DNA from: Symbiodinium natans
Taxonomy: Eukaryota > Sar > Dinophyceae > Suessiales > Symbiodiniaceae
Length of the DNA: 64,000 nucleotides
Assembly: GCA_905221605.1 (NCBI GenBank)
Contig: CAJNDS010002375.1
Span: 1 to 64,000 of the forward strand
Direction of reading: 5' to 3'
The stretch's first letter is position 1. Each line of letters opens with the position of its first letter. The position numbers and the translations under genes were made by a program. The notes under the pieces are model-generated. The model did no database searches, was not told the DNA's origin, and saw only the letters and a list, made by a program, of their open reading frames with translations. This document shows positions 10,748 through 21,809 of the stretch, in pieces.

Positions 10748-11658
10748 TAACGGAATAATACTATTTCTGGGGGCAGAGCTCGGCACACGCCACCTTCTTT
10801 TTGACACCTCGCCCAAGTCTGCCTGGGATTTTTTTCCCAAGGAGGACTGGCACAATCTGGGGAAACACTGCGCAGACTATCCGGGGCAACACCGGGTAGA
10901 CGCAGATACACCCAACCAGGACTCTCCTCTCTGCAAACGCCAAGCTAGCGGACAACAACTTTGACAAGCACGTAGCACTCGTTGCGGTGAAGCCGCACAA
11001 CACCTTTCAAGCCCTACATTCCACACGCTGACCTATAGCTCTGCCTGCCAGCGGGTCCGGCAAGAGGGCGCCGCTTGCTGGTCCAGGCTCCAGCTCTGTC
11101 GCTGACATGGCCGAAGCGCGATGAGATGCACAGGGTTGGGGGACCAGTCGGCAGAGCGCTACAGAGGTCCGTTTGTAAGGCAACGTGTTGCCCCAAGCCC
11201 TCCTGGACAATCCCTTGCTGTTTTGATGAACTTCTGTGGCATGAGGTGGGGAGGGGTTGCGTGAGGTGATGGTGCCAAGGCACAAGTTGTTGCATCTGCA
11301 CATGCTGCTGCAAAGGGACGGATGTTGCACACCCTCACACAGCTTCGTGATCTGTGGCAAGCGCCGTCCTCCTTTATATTGCAATCCGCCTAGGTGCTTG
11401 AACCAAACTTGGTAGGCCTTTGTTTGAAACCCACAACTTCCCAGTTAGCCTGCAGCCAGGTGCTCCGACGTGGGATGCCCCCTACAGCCGGATGGATAAT
11501 GTTTGTAGCATCCTCTTACACTGTGCTTTTCAAGAACATGGCACTGTCTCACGGCAACCCATTTCGAAACATGTGTGCTGTTGGCGCTACTTTTCCACCG
11601 CACTTCTGCACTTTGGGGGCAGGGGCACCGGAGCGTCCCGCGGGAAAGGGGGTCTCAC

Positions 11659-11766
11659 TGCAAACGCTTCCACACATTCTCCATGCCAACATCTGATGGT
11701 CTGTGAAAGCCGATGTCTGCAGCTTTAGCCATTGCGCGCGCCATGAAGGTGCTAAGGTAAACTTCT
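11659..11766 (-). CDS. Coding-like exon, unknown protein
   Basis: The minus strand gives EVYLSTFMARAMAKAADIGF then HRPSDVGMENVWKRL. It begins after an AG acceptor (GGTAGCAG) and ends at a GT donor (TTTGCA then GTGAG). A longer overlapping frame on the same strand (11549-11905) lacks these splice features and is probably a shadow. The family is not recognised. Confidence 0.4.
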
Positions 11767-12083
11767 CTGCTACCGGCAGAAGCCCCTTAGACTGCCCAAG
11801 TGCACCGTTCAATCCAAGCTGCTTCGCAAGCTTGTAACTCTGTGAGACATGAACCGCTGGCTGCATGTGGCTGCGGTTTTTCCTGGCCAGAGTCTGAACT
11901 TGCAATATGAGAGGGCAGCGCCAGAATCAACCTTCTGACTGGTACAGCAGTCGCGAGAAACCCCTTAAGAGCCTATCCGACCCCCTTTGATGGGCGGAAG
12001 TCCAGCAAAGTTCAAACAAGCGACCTGGTACATGGGGCCTGCAATGGCTGCCACTCGGTTCGACACAGCACCCGCTTCAAGTA

Positions 12084-12150
12084 GGGGCCTTAATAGTTAG
12101 AATTGGGTTTTGGGGGTCATGACAATCGTATACTTATAAAGGGACCCTCA
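12084..12150. repeat. Family J repeat, copy 2
   Basis: AGGGGCCTTAATAGTTAGAA, then TTGGGTTTTGGGGGTCA and ACAATCGTATACTTAT, match the block at 3535-3600. Confidence 0.5.
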
Positions 12151-12365
12151 GGGAATATGATTAGTTTGAAGAAATGGTGCCAACAGCGGATCGAGATGTC
12201 GAGAGATGTCGGAAGGCTGGCAGAACCAATGGCAGCGCAGCAGCCAATTTCAGGGAGCAGCTGCTTTCCACACCAAACCCGAACGCAGGCACACCCTCAG
12301 GTTCATATTGGAAGTTGGAAGCGAAAGAACTTGGAGCCCTGGCTTCAGCTCAACAGATCTCCAGG

Positions 12366-12367
12366 TA

Positions 12368-12441
<74 letters not shown>

Positions 12442-12446
12442 TGTGT
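12366..12446. repeat. (GT)n microsatellite
   Basis: About 40 GT dinucleotides with a GCGC interruption at the end. It generates long Cys/Val or His/Thr open frames on both strands that are not genes. Confidence 0.98.
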
Positions 12447-12781
12447 GAACACCCTTGAGAGCCACTTGCACAAGCCTCTTCCCCAGAAAACCACATGACG
12501 ACGTGCTGCCCACCGGTACATGTCTGCACTGCATTATCTACGCTGCATGAGATCCGCAAGCACATACGCCGGATGACCGGGCTGCCACATTTCTAGAAGG
12601 TAAAGACGATTTTGGACCAATAGATGCTTGGATGCATATGGTCAGACCGTTAGACACCATAAGCTGGGACAGTCTGGCCTGGTCTCCTCAACGACTCGAC
12701 GGCATTCATCAATGTTAACAGTTACATAAAGGCATACACGCTCCCGGCGGTGTCGGTGCTCGCGGGTCTCACGTAATCTCT

Positions 12782-13125
12782 CTAGCAGCCACCGTCAACT
12801 GAAACTGGCAACGAATGCTGCAAAATGGGTCCAACTAGGTTTTCCTGTGTCTTCGTCGTTCTGCCAGAAGCTCTAATTAGGTCCAGATGTTGAGTGCTAG
12901 TTTTCGAGGCTTCAAGAACATTGTCTCTCACAAGTCTCAGTCGCGTGAAAGTGCTGAGAGGAAGCGGCACTGATTGGCTGGTTCACAGGGACAACAGGTG
13001 CACAGCAAGGCCATATAAGTAGTGGCCTTCACAGCATCCACCACGACTAGGGGACCAGGGAACACCTGGAAAGCAGCCTTGCGCATGAAGAAACCCAAGT
13101 CCAAGACCATCTCCAATCATTCCGG
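12782..13125 (-). CDS. Possible two coding-like segments
   Basis: A frame with codon-like composition (LVRDNVLEASKTSTQHLDLI, ending ILQHSLPVSVDGGC and a stop) lies at 12782-12970. Upstream on the same strand is a second segment (MVLDLGFFMRKAAFQ, then VVVDAVKATTYMALL) at about 13010-13125. They could be exons of one gene, but no recognised motif or clear splice pair joins them. Confidence 0.25.
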
Positions 13126-13789
13126 AGAGCTGGAGCCCTAGCGAGACACCTTCGATGATTTCAGAGTGCCCTGGACATGCTTGGGAAACACGATCGCACA
13201 TTCTTATCCCTGCCAACCAGTCGAGGCAGTCGAGGCATAGAACAGCGTTCTGCGATGCCGCGATGGCGACACCTCCTCCTACGTCCCTTTCGGGACAGGA
13301 GAGGGAAAATCGTCTGATAACTCTACGTCAAGCCGGGGATCTCTACAGCTATGAACAGACTGTGCCCAAACATTCCGAAAGCACCAAGTTCAAAGATGAG
13401 GTCTAAAATCTGCGACATGTCGCTGGCATCGTTTTGCTATCTCACTTCCTCTGCTTCCCCGACCCACCACTGCAAGTCAGATCACGTCGGGAGCCTGGGT
13501 CTTGAGCATGCGAGTTCTTTAGGAAGGTGTAGGGTTCTGCAGCACTTCACATTTTTAGGGTTTTAGAGCTTGGTAGTTTAGACAGGGGTGGGAGCGGACA
13601 GCTATAAGCTCCCAGCTTACGTAACATTCATGAAGCTGAGAGCTTCGTGCCTATCAATTCAACGGAAACTTGACACATCCCATCGTAGTTGAAGCCTCAC
13701 TACCTCAGTCATTTTTCGAAAGTTCGAGAGAGGGCACGTGTCAGATGAGGTTGCGTTTGAGCTTCTTGGAGCAAAAGCACCTGCCGTGC

Positions 13790-16700
13790 TCAGGCCGCAG
13801 TGGAAGCCATCTCGGCCTTGGCTTGAGAAAGCTCGACGTTGGAGATCACACCGTCCCCGTCCTGAGACAAACATGTCAGCACATCCTGTTTAGGGCTTAG
13901 GGGTTTAGGGTTTAGGGCTGTGTCCTCCCCGAAAACGAGCTAATCACAATCAAAGGAGACGAGTGTGTCCGGTATGCAAACCGTAGGCCACAAGATTTCA
14001 GGCCAATCCTTGTCGACCATTTCCATGATCTCCTTGTTTGCTTTCGCTGCTTCCTCGCTGTTGAGGTTCATTTCAGCCAGGCTCCTAAGGTGCAACTTGC
14101 TCGCACTGTCGTCCACCATGTCTCACATGCTGCTCGTGGCATCTCACGTGACTCGATCCCCGGATATTCACCAGACACTTTCCAGCATCAGGTGGCACGG
14201 TACTTGTGCCAAGAGTCGCATCCAACTCCTCCTTTGTAACAGCTCCATCGCCATCCTGCGATGTTATCGGGGGCTGAAGAGGCTCGGTTTAGAGTTTTTG
14301 TTTGCCACCCCCACTGCAGGCGCATGTTGAGGCTGCCAAGAGTTGCCAGGTGGTTTCGGGTGCAGACTTTGCAATCGGGCTTCGGGCAAGGCAACTCTTC
14401 AACCGAAGTCTCTGGCGCTAGGCGCTAGGCACCGCAAAGAAGAAGGCTGCCGATCTTCTATGCTCCTCTTACTGTCGAAGCCCCGCCAGTTTTCTGTCTG
14501 CTCAGGGTTTAAGGTTGCGAGGCCTACTCTGTAGGAACCTGACGGGGCAACACAAATGGGATGTTGGAAACTCAAAGCCAGGAATGTTTCTGGTATTCAG
14601 AAATCATAAATTCCCACCCCAGACAATCTACTTACAAAGTGCCTACACGAAGTGCTTACGAAGCTCTCGTCGAAGGCCTAGAAAGGTCAAGTTTGGGAAA
14701 GGCTTTCGAAGTTCTTAAGCAGCACCCGTGCTCGCGGGTTGAAGGAACACCTGCTTGCCGGACACCAGGAACATCCCCTGACCCTTAACCCTAAACCCGA
14801 AACCCTTTTGCAGCAGGCTTACCCTAAACTCTAAACAACCCTAAACCCTACCAAGAGATACCAAGAGCATCTGCACCATGCAGGTCGGCACTTGGCGGTG
14901 CAAGCGAATGCTTGGAGGTTCATGGGTAGCTATAGGTGGGGTTGTAAGTAGGGTAACTATGATATATATTTGTATATATAGATATATCACGTCTTAGGGT
15001 ACTTATCACCCTTCTTGGAACTCTAACCTTTTCTAGGGTACCTGATAACCCTTCTTAGAACCACCCATGCACCTTCAAGTGGGGTCCTTGTCTAGCTCCT
15101 TGAAAGTCTTCTCTTCCAGAAGCCGTTTGGCAATATCCTTGGCAGCCCAGTAGCCATATCATCATACGGGCACCCTTTTTGGGGTTGGTCACTTTCTAAG
15201 GGGACCTCAAGAAAACCCTAAACCCTAAACCCTAAACCCTAAACCCTAAACCCTAAACCCTAAACCCTAAACCCTAAACCCTAAACCCTAAACCCTAAAC
15301 CCTAAACCCTAAACCCTAAACCCTAAACCCTAAACCCTAAACCCTAACCCTAAACCCTAAACCCTAAACCCTCAAGAAAAGGGAAAAGGGTACCACTGGG
15401 CTACCAAGTATCTGAGTAGGTCAAGGCCAGCACACTTCTCGTCAGCGACTGCGGCTCCTGAGCAGAAGAGGCTGTGTGTGTCACCGCAGGCCACGACTAG
15501 TCAGGTTTAGGGTTTAGGGTTTAGGGTTTAGGGTTTGGGGTTTACGGTTTAGGGTTTAGGGTTTGGGGTTTAGAGGAATGTTTGATGGGAAAACCGGAGA
15601 AGCTGACGTTTTTCTTTCGCTGCGCGCTGGGCACGAGCTCGACAAGACAGCAGAGGGCTGCTTCAGGGCCTTGCATGCGATAAGACAGCGCCGCGATGAC
15701 ATCCTGGGTCCACACCCTGCGCAAATGAACCACCTCTGCCAAAGCCAAAACGTCCACCGCCAGGTCTTTTACGACCTGAACGTGCAAATTCTGCCGCAGA
15801 GACTGAGCGTTGTCGCCACAGATCCCCCTGAATGCAGCCAGCTCCCGCACGGCTCGGCTCCCAAGTGCAGGAGGGGTATCCCGCATCAGTCTCATGGGCT
15901 CCTGACGGCGCATTCCGGTGCAAGCACAGCCATCTTCGGTGGAAAGATCCCGCAGCGCCTTAAGAGCAGGTGAGAAAATCCGACGATCAGCCAAAGCCGA
16001 GGAGAAATCACCTCGGAGGGAGTCAAGGCGATTGTTCGCTAGCACTGCCTGCTGCTTCGTCTCAAGGCTTTGTAGGTTTGTCATCAACCTCCTCGGGAAT
16101 TGCAGGCCAGCTTGAAGGCAACGCTGTTGGATGAGTGCTTGTTGGGCCTCTTCACAGACGTCCATCACACTCAGCCATGGCACCACGCGCTGCGCATCTC
16201 CTTGCCAGGACTGGCACACCACGCCAAACAGCCCGAGCGCCTGCTTCCACTGCCCACCTGCACAAAGCCCCGAAATGACCGTTGCGAAGCTCAGAGGACT
16301 CCACTTCGCTTTGCTGTGCAGCAGCCTATGGACCCAGTGGATGGCATGCTCCCATTTCGCAGCACTGCCCGTTGCGAACATGACAGCGTTGTAGACGGGC
16401 ACATTCACAGCACCCTTGGAGACTGCACGAAGAAGCAAACCCACTGCCCTCTGCCACATCGCCTGGCGACCACAGGCTGCTACTGCAGCGCTGTAGCAGG
16501 GCGAGCCTGCACCTATACTCCCCTCCGAACCTTATAATAAAAATGATATTGTTTGTTAATAATCTTCTCTTGGGTTTATATAAACAAAAAAAATAATTCC
16601 CAAGGGGGCTATAGGCACAGCCCAGGATCTCGGCATCCCGGAGGATGACCAGGGCTGGCTCCCATCGGCCACATCGCTCCGCTGCCGAAATTGCAGCAAT

Positions 16701-19700
16701 GAAGGCACGAGACGTCAACTTCAGATTCCTCTGCATAAAGTCCAGCAGGGATATGGTTCGAGCCCATTGGGATGATCTTGCACAGCTCAGCATGGCCATT
16801 TCCAACACCGCAGAATCCAGGAAGCCCAGTTGGCGCAGGGAGCGCAAAGCACCAAGCGCTTCGGCCCAATGCCCATGGCGCACACAAGCAGCCAGTGCCG
16901 CACGGCAGCTTCGCACGGCTGCCGGCACTGCCATGCAACATTACAGAAAGCCGAGCGTAAGCGTGCAAACTTGGGCGACAGCAACCTAAAGCCAACTCCT
17001 GAGTGTGTGGAAGTGGAAGCCCGTGACTCCAAGCAAACGGTTGACAAATCCAGCTCTGAGACTCAGGATGGTTCAGGGTTTAGGGCCTTACTTAGGGGCG
17101 AGGGCGGGCGGGCAGGTGTATTTATTCTTGGACGCTCTTTCTTGAGCACAACAATGCTGCAAAGGTTGCAGGCAAAGAAGGATGAGCATACGACAGCCTG
17201 CAGGAAACAACGATTGTAAGACCTCAGTGAATCTTCCTTCTTATATGCAGTCCGTCGGCTCTTCGGTGCCAGCTCTTGTGGAAGCCTCTCCCTCTGCCCC
17301 TCCCTGCTACACACATGCGCGCTGTCTCACTGTTTTGCTTGCTTGCTTGCTTGCTTCGCGTATGGTCTCCCGAAGGAGACCGGTCCGGGGGCTCTCTCAC
17401 TCTCTCGCTCTCGCCGCCCTCTCTTCCACAAGGGCTCTCTGTCCATCCTCTTTCTTTCCCGGCACGAAACCCAGTTTGGGGGCAGTTGCCAAGAAGAGGG
17501 GGGGCCAAGGCAGCTGAAAGACACCTATGGGGCGAGCTCCAACACACCACCCTGCATGACCTGGAGCACCTGGATACCTTTTGCAATAGCGGGGCCTTTA
17601 CCCCATTGATCCCTCTGGCCAGTGGCGTTTCTAGCACCTCTTGGGCCCCCTGTAAGCGATCTCTCGCTCTTCTCACCCTGGACTCGAATTCTGGCATCCG
17701 GCAATCGGCGGAGGGAAGAACACCAAACTCTGACACGTCGAATCGAAACACCACCACTAACCGTATCACAAAAAAAAGGGGCCCTAAAGCCGCGTGTTGC
17801 GCTTCTTGCAACACCTCAAGGAACCCCAAACGCTAGAACTCCACTTTGCTGCATCATGCTGCGTCCCAGTTTCGGACGATGGTGTGGGCTCTGCAGCCTC
17901 CGCCTTGGCCTGCTTCAGTTCTTCCTCGCGTTGCGCGATGCAGGGCGCCGCTCGCGGCTTGGAAGCGGGTGTTTGTAGCTCTGTCCACTTCTTATCCTCA
18001 ACATCTCGGCCCTGTTCGTGCATGGTCAAGCATGTGCTAAAGCCTGTCAGCAGGAGGTTTTTTCTTCAAGCTCCTGGGAGATCGTGCCGTCGCCGTCCTT
18101 GTCGACTTGCTGCATCAGCTCAGCTGTTGCCTGAGGAGCACGTGATATTTCCGCATGTCAGAACTCCAGGGGACAAGATTAGGCAAGCATGGTCTTCCCG
18201 GCAAAGACTTGGACCCGAGAATTGAGAGCCTCGGCCCGCACACCCGCACCCACACAGACACAGGCACAGACAGATACACAGAGAGACACAGAGACACAAA
18301 GAACCGCACTCCTGGACACACGGCTGGTATTGCTTGTTGATGCGAAGCGCGGCAGCAGCTACCGTGCAACCATGTGCAACCCATATGCCGACATGCCGCA
18401 TTGTGGCGGCCTTACTACGCTGCCTTTCTAGTACCATCGGCACCGCTATCCAGCAACATTTCAGCAGCAAGCGTGCCCCTGCAAGATCGTAAGAGCCTCT
18501 ACGAGTCAAGCGTGTTTCCCCAAGCTTTTTCCACGGCAGAGTCTTCGCACGTTTTGAACGACGAAAATGGCGCGTGACGGTACAAAAAGTAGAAGCTCAA
18601 GCTCCAGGAGACAGACTTTGTCAGTTGAATTCGTACGAAACCGAGATGTCTGATAAATCACTGCTATAATTTCGTGCAGGAGCCAGCCTGGCTGCATAGC
18701 ATATGAAAGCGTTCGGGGCGGTGGTAAGAACATGGCTGAAATGACTGGGGCACTAGCTCAGGACGACTTCATCACACAAATCCCGCAACAAAATTTCCAA
18801 GCACAACACGGTAAATTCGAAAAAGTCGGGGGAGCCATGCGCAGATGCGGCCAGCATGCCTGCACGGCCTCCTGCCCGTGCACTTCCATGCTCGCAAGCG
18901 CCGCGCTGACCTTTGACTCGACCGCAAACAGATATGCCATTCCCTACTCCGAACCAGTAAGTGAAGAAGGTTCATGGATGGTTTTTTGGGTCCCCCTTTC
19001 AAGCCCTCTGACGGATTCCTTAGACCCCGGACCCCAAACTTAGTAAGGAGGACCACCACGCAGGTTGCAGGCCTCCTGCTCGGTGACCCTGCCATCCCCG
19101 TCCTGCGGATGCCAAGGGATTTCAGGGTCTTTAGGGCTATCTTATCGCGGGCCCTCAGACAAGGCAAGAGACTTTGGGCTTATGGTGGCTTATGGCTTAT
19201 GGTTAAAGGGCTTTGGGGTGGCATTGGGGGTGTTTGAGCAGAGCTCCAGAAGACAATTGAACTTCCAGTTCCAAAAACTCACCCTTTGTGTTGGCCCGGC
19301 CTGGTCCATCTGCTGGAAGTTTTTTGCCTGCAATAGCCGCTTGGCGGCATCGGAGTAGCTGCTGCTTAGGATGCTCCGGACAACCAGCTTCTTCTCGGAC
19401 TGCTCATTGGCGGCATCGGTCTGAGCAGACTCCTTTGAAACGTCGGCTTTTGCACTTTGAAATTCGGCGCGCGAGATGATGCCATCACCGTCCTTGTCCA
19501 CATGCTGCAGTATCTCCTGCTTTGCTTGCTCTGCGTCCGTGCCTTCAACATTCATGTCCACAAGGGCAGAGTCGAGCTCTTTCTGTGAGACGATGCCATC
19601 ACCGTCGGTGTCCAACTCTCCAAACTCCTTCTTCTCCACGAGGCGTTTGGCCGCGCCCTGCATGGCTGTGAAGAGGGCCTGTCGGACGATCGACCTGTGG

Positions 19701-20640
19701 CTGACCTAAGTCGCACAGGTTTGGAACCCCCTTCCCAACCCGCGCAGCAGGAAAACCCCGATAAAGACCCCCTTAAAGCCTTATTACCCTAAGCCCCTGC
19801 CTCCTGTGCCGGAGGTGAAGGGGCGGGCGCGGCACACGGAGGCGCAGTTGCCTCTGGCGAGCTGCGTGGGCATCGGGTTTATATGGGCTAGGGTTTATGA
19901 GGTTTAGGCTTTTAGGGTTTATCTGGCAGGGTTTCGACTCTCACAACTGGTGCACGCGCTGGCATCCGGGTCACAGGCTGGGCCTCCCTAGTTAGCACCT
20001 CGAAAGAGCATCTTCAAAGCAGGAGAGCTATGGTGCCGTTAGGGGAGTACCTGGCGTGTTTGCGCACTCTTCCAATGGTGTTCTCTCAGAGACCCTAAAC
20101 CCTGAACCCTAAACCCTCTCTCTCTCTCTCTCTCTCACAGGCGCTAAAAACCCTAAACCCTAAACCCTAAACCCTAAACCCTATGAAGGCCAGGGACCGG
20201 CTTTGGGCACAACGGCCCCGAAGAGAGCAAGCCTTTCTTCTGCGCGGCTGCGAACTCCTGGACATGCCGTGTCACGCCATGCAGCACCGGCTTCTGTGGG
20301 CCTCTATACGTCCCCGTTTGTCAGAAGCTCGTCTGGATCTCCATCATTTTGTTCTTCTCTGTCTCTGTGTCTGTGTCTCTCTGTGTGTGTGTGTGTGTGT
20401 GTGTGTGTCTCTCTCTCTCTCTCCCTCTCTCCCTCTCTCGGTGAAGCTCTCTGTCAGCTCCGTTGGGCAGGTCGAGGCTTGTGGGGGGAGGGATTCTGCC
20501 AACTCCGCGTCAGAAGCTCAGGCTGGCAACAACCCAAGCGTTCGAAAGCCTCGTGAAACTACGCGCGCAGAAAGAGGCCCCGATCCGCCTCACGGGAGAT
20601 GAAGCCATCCTTGTCGGTGTCGATGTCTTCAAAGGTTACA
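13790..20640 (-). CDS. Multi-EF-hand calcium-binding protein (at least 11 exons)
   Basis: It is predicted to bind Ca2+ through at least seven 12-residue EF loops, among them DTDKDGFISREA, DTDGDGIVSQKE, DKDGDGIISRAE, DQDGDGRVTEQE, DKDGDGTISQEE, DKDGDGAVTKEE and DKDGDGVISNVE. The unit is about 110 residues with two hands and a conserved lead-in (YSDAAKRLL-type), present in at least three copies. Proposed exons: about 20640-20589, 19694-19301, 19102-about 19057, 18910-18860, 18130-18074, 17924-17850, 15457-15413, 15137-15087, 14255-14218, 14084-14009 and 13861-13790 (TGA stop). Donors are GC (20588, 19300, 18859, 17849) or GA (18073, 15412, 15086, 14217, 14008), and every clear acceptor is AG then G. 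The 19057/18910 junction is unresolved, and the 5' end is missing. A PPR gene lies in the proposed 2.4-kb intron 15458-17849. Alternatively these are two tandem EF-hand genes. EF-hand identity is certain; gene unity is inferred. Confidence 0.8.
14911..15079. mobile_element. Family D inverted-repeat element (long copy)
   Basis: CTTGGAGGTTCATGGGTAGC at the left pairs with the right end CCACCCATGCACCTTCAAG. TG flanks both sides (14909-14910 and 15080-15081). The AT-rich interior is longer than in other copies. It lies directly beside the GA donor of the EF-hand gene intron 14256-15086: the donor GA (15086-15085) is 5 bp outside the element on the minus strand. Confidence 0.8.
15138..15408. mobile_element. 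Family G introner forming a complete EF-hand gene intron
   Basis: The ends CTTGGCAGCCCAGTAGCCAT and ACCACTGGGCTACCAAG are inverted repeats, and TATC flanks both sides (15134-15137 and 15409-15412). On the minus strand the duplicated target is GATA. Splicing from that GA (15412) to the AG at the element end (15138) restores an intact EF-hand lead-in frame (LTYS joined to DIAKRLL). Element plus one target copy is therefore the intron. A telomere-type array sits inside the element between two CCTCAAGAAAA copies. Without that insert the element would be about 106 bp. Confidence 0.9.
15205..15380. repeat. Telomere-type array with 11-bp flanking duplication
   Basis: About 22 CCCTAAA heptamers (15216-15369) are bounded by CCTCAAGAAAA at 15205-15215 and 15370-15380. 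The related element at 10114 has a single comparable segment at this position, so the duplication arose with the array. Confidence 0.9.
15504..15573. repeat. Interstitial telomere-type array
   Basis: Nine or ten TTTAGGG heptamers, some TTTGGGG. It overlaps the last codons of the PPR reading frame, which ends ...TLNPKP and a stop simply by running into the repeat. Confidence 0.9.
15542..16934 (-). CDS. Pentatricopeptide-repeat (PPR) protein, two exons
   Basis: PPR proteins are helical-hairpin repeat proteins that usually bind organellar RNA, and dinoflagellates have many. Exon 1 (16934-16619) contains hairpins such as SCRAALAACVRHGHWAEAL and SRAFIAAISAAERCGRWEPA. Exon 2 (16512-15542) contains SAAVAACGRQAMWQRAVGLL and YNAVMFATGSAAKWEHAIHW. 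The intron 16513-16618 is a family A element plus one 4-bp target copy and begins GT and ends AG. Splicing gives ILGCAGSPCYSAAVAACG, an uninterrupted repeat. The C-terminal third lacks clear PPR units and includes a Leu/Arg-rich helical segment. The stop lies in a telomere-type array, so the true 3' end may be earlier. No targeting peptide was identified. The gene lies between EF-hand exons on the same strand. Confidence 0.8.
16513..16614. mobile_element. Family A introner inside the PPR gene
   Basis: It starts CTATACTCCCCTCCGAACCT and ends CCAAGGGGGCTATAG. GCAC is duplicated on both sides (16509-16512 and 16615-16618), which on the gene strand is GTGC. The GT of the upstream copy is the splice donor and the element's last two bases are the AG acceptor. 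Confidence 0.92.
17180..17840. other. No supported gene; open frames on both strands
   Basis: Long overlapping frames occur on the plus strand (17276-17836) and minus strand (17224-17829). They contain TGCTTGCTTGCT and CTCTCTCGCTCTC simple sequence and lack recognisable motifs, so I treat them as unsupported. The region lies in the large proposed intron of the EF-hand gene. Confidence 0.4.
20096..20183. repeat. Telomere-type arrays split by a (CT)n tract
   Basis: CCCTAAACCCTGAACCCTAA is followed by about twelve CT dinucleotides and CACAGGCG. Four more CCCTAAA heptamers then follow. Confidence 0.9.
20350..20440. repeat. CT/GT microsatellite
   Basis: (CTGTGT), (GT)n and (CT)n runs in succession. 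Confidence 0.95.
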
Positions 20641-21136
20641 GCAGGAGAGGGTCTCCCGCTCCTGGTCATCTAGAGATGTAGGTTGAGGGTCTAAAGGTTT
20701 TGCATTCATCCGGGCACAACGAATTTCTTCCCAGTGGGCGGGCAGCAATGTTCAAAGGGACCAAAAGCGGTTCTGCATGTAAAAGTCGGCTTTGGTACTA
20801 GTTACTAGTTGTCGCCTTCGCAGGGGTAGTGGCAGACTGCCGAGGGGGTTGGGGCGTTTAGGACAGGGTGTTCTCCGTGCTTTGATGATGGGTTCGAATC
20901 TTGGGTTGAGGAGAGGCATTTTTCAGACAGTCCTAAACCCTAAGCCCTAAGCCCAAACCGTTTTCGAAGGACTGTGTCTGACATGGTCACGTGGGCTTTC
21001 TGCAGTAGGACGTGTACTGTCTTGGGTTTGGTGCTTCTGGCTTTACCTATAGAAGCTCAGGAACCTGGTCCCTGACATAGGACTGGGTTTAGGGTTTAGG
21101 GTTTCGTGTTTAGGTCTACAGAGTTTAGGGTCTGAC

Positions 21137-21224
21137 TTGAGTGCTGGGCCACCCCTCGGCTTTGTCCATGCGAGCGGTCGCTTTCGCCACTGCACCTGGG
21201 CTCTTCTTTGCCAGCTGCTTGCGC
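21137..21224 (-). CDS. Coding-like exon, basic and helical
   Basis: The minus strand reads KQLAKKSPGAVAKATARMDK then AEGWPSTQ. It begins close to the family E element at 21229-21332 and ends at CTCAAG before a telomere-type array. A plausible upstream exon (minus, about 21600-21745) reads FRVLSPAGNPERRLKRSSRV. The family is unknown. Confidence 0.35.
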
Positions 21225-21228
21225 AAAA

Positions 21229-21332
21229 TGGGGGTTTACGAAAATTAGGGTACGCATAATATAAACCCCCCAAATAGTAGGATTCCCTTTTTTCATAAGG
21301 AGAAAGTACCCCTAAATTCGGAAACCCCCATA
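21229..21332. mobile_element. Family E inverted-repeat element
   Basis: ATGGGGGTTTACGAAAATTA with GGGTAC at the left pairs with GTACCCCTAAATTCGGAAAC and CCCCCAT at the right. It is immediately upstream of a minus-strand coding-like exon. No convincing target-site duplication. Confidence 0.75.
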
Positions 21333-21809
21333 TCGTATTAAGGGTCATACTGCATAGGTAAGTGGGTGGGAAACCAAGACTTCACACTGCATGGCTACGT
21401 TGCATGACACTACGTGACCGTACAATAGCAGGCATAGAGCTTTCAAGAAGCCAGAGCAGCCTGACAAGCTAACTCTGTGGGGACCTGCGTGCTTCCGCCT
21501 GCTTCTGGGCCCTGTTCTGGGGGGGGGGGGGAAACGCCGCCAGCTGCGAAACCTGCGCCGGGCACCCGAAGAAGTTAACAAACCCTGAACCCAAGCCTCC
21601 ACCATAAATAATCGTGGCGCTCTTCAATCGAAAGCCCCGAGCAAAACGTCCCAACTTGCAACCTTCAACCCTGGACGAGCGCTTCAAACGCCGCTCCGGG
21701 TTCCCAGCTGGAGACAATACTCGAAATCTTGGGCTCGAGACCTGAAAGGGGTGCACGAACCGGGGCAGGAAGAGATTTTGAGTGGAAGGGTGTTGAAAGA
21801 ACGTCCAAG

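Noticed and set aside
12103-12565. Overlapping frames of 71-131 codons
   Set aside because: They cross the (GT)n tract on both strands and have no motif outside it.
17224-17836. Two overlapping frames of about 190-200 codons on opposite strands
   Set aside because: Both lack motifs and contain simple sequence. They lie in a proposed intron and neither could be linked to exons.
20800-20910. tRNA-like T-loop (GGTTCGAATC near 20890)
   Set aside because: The T-stem does not pair, and no acceptor or anticodon stem could be built around it.
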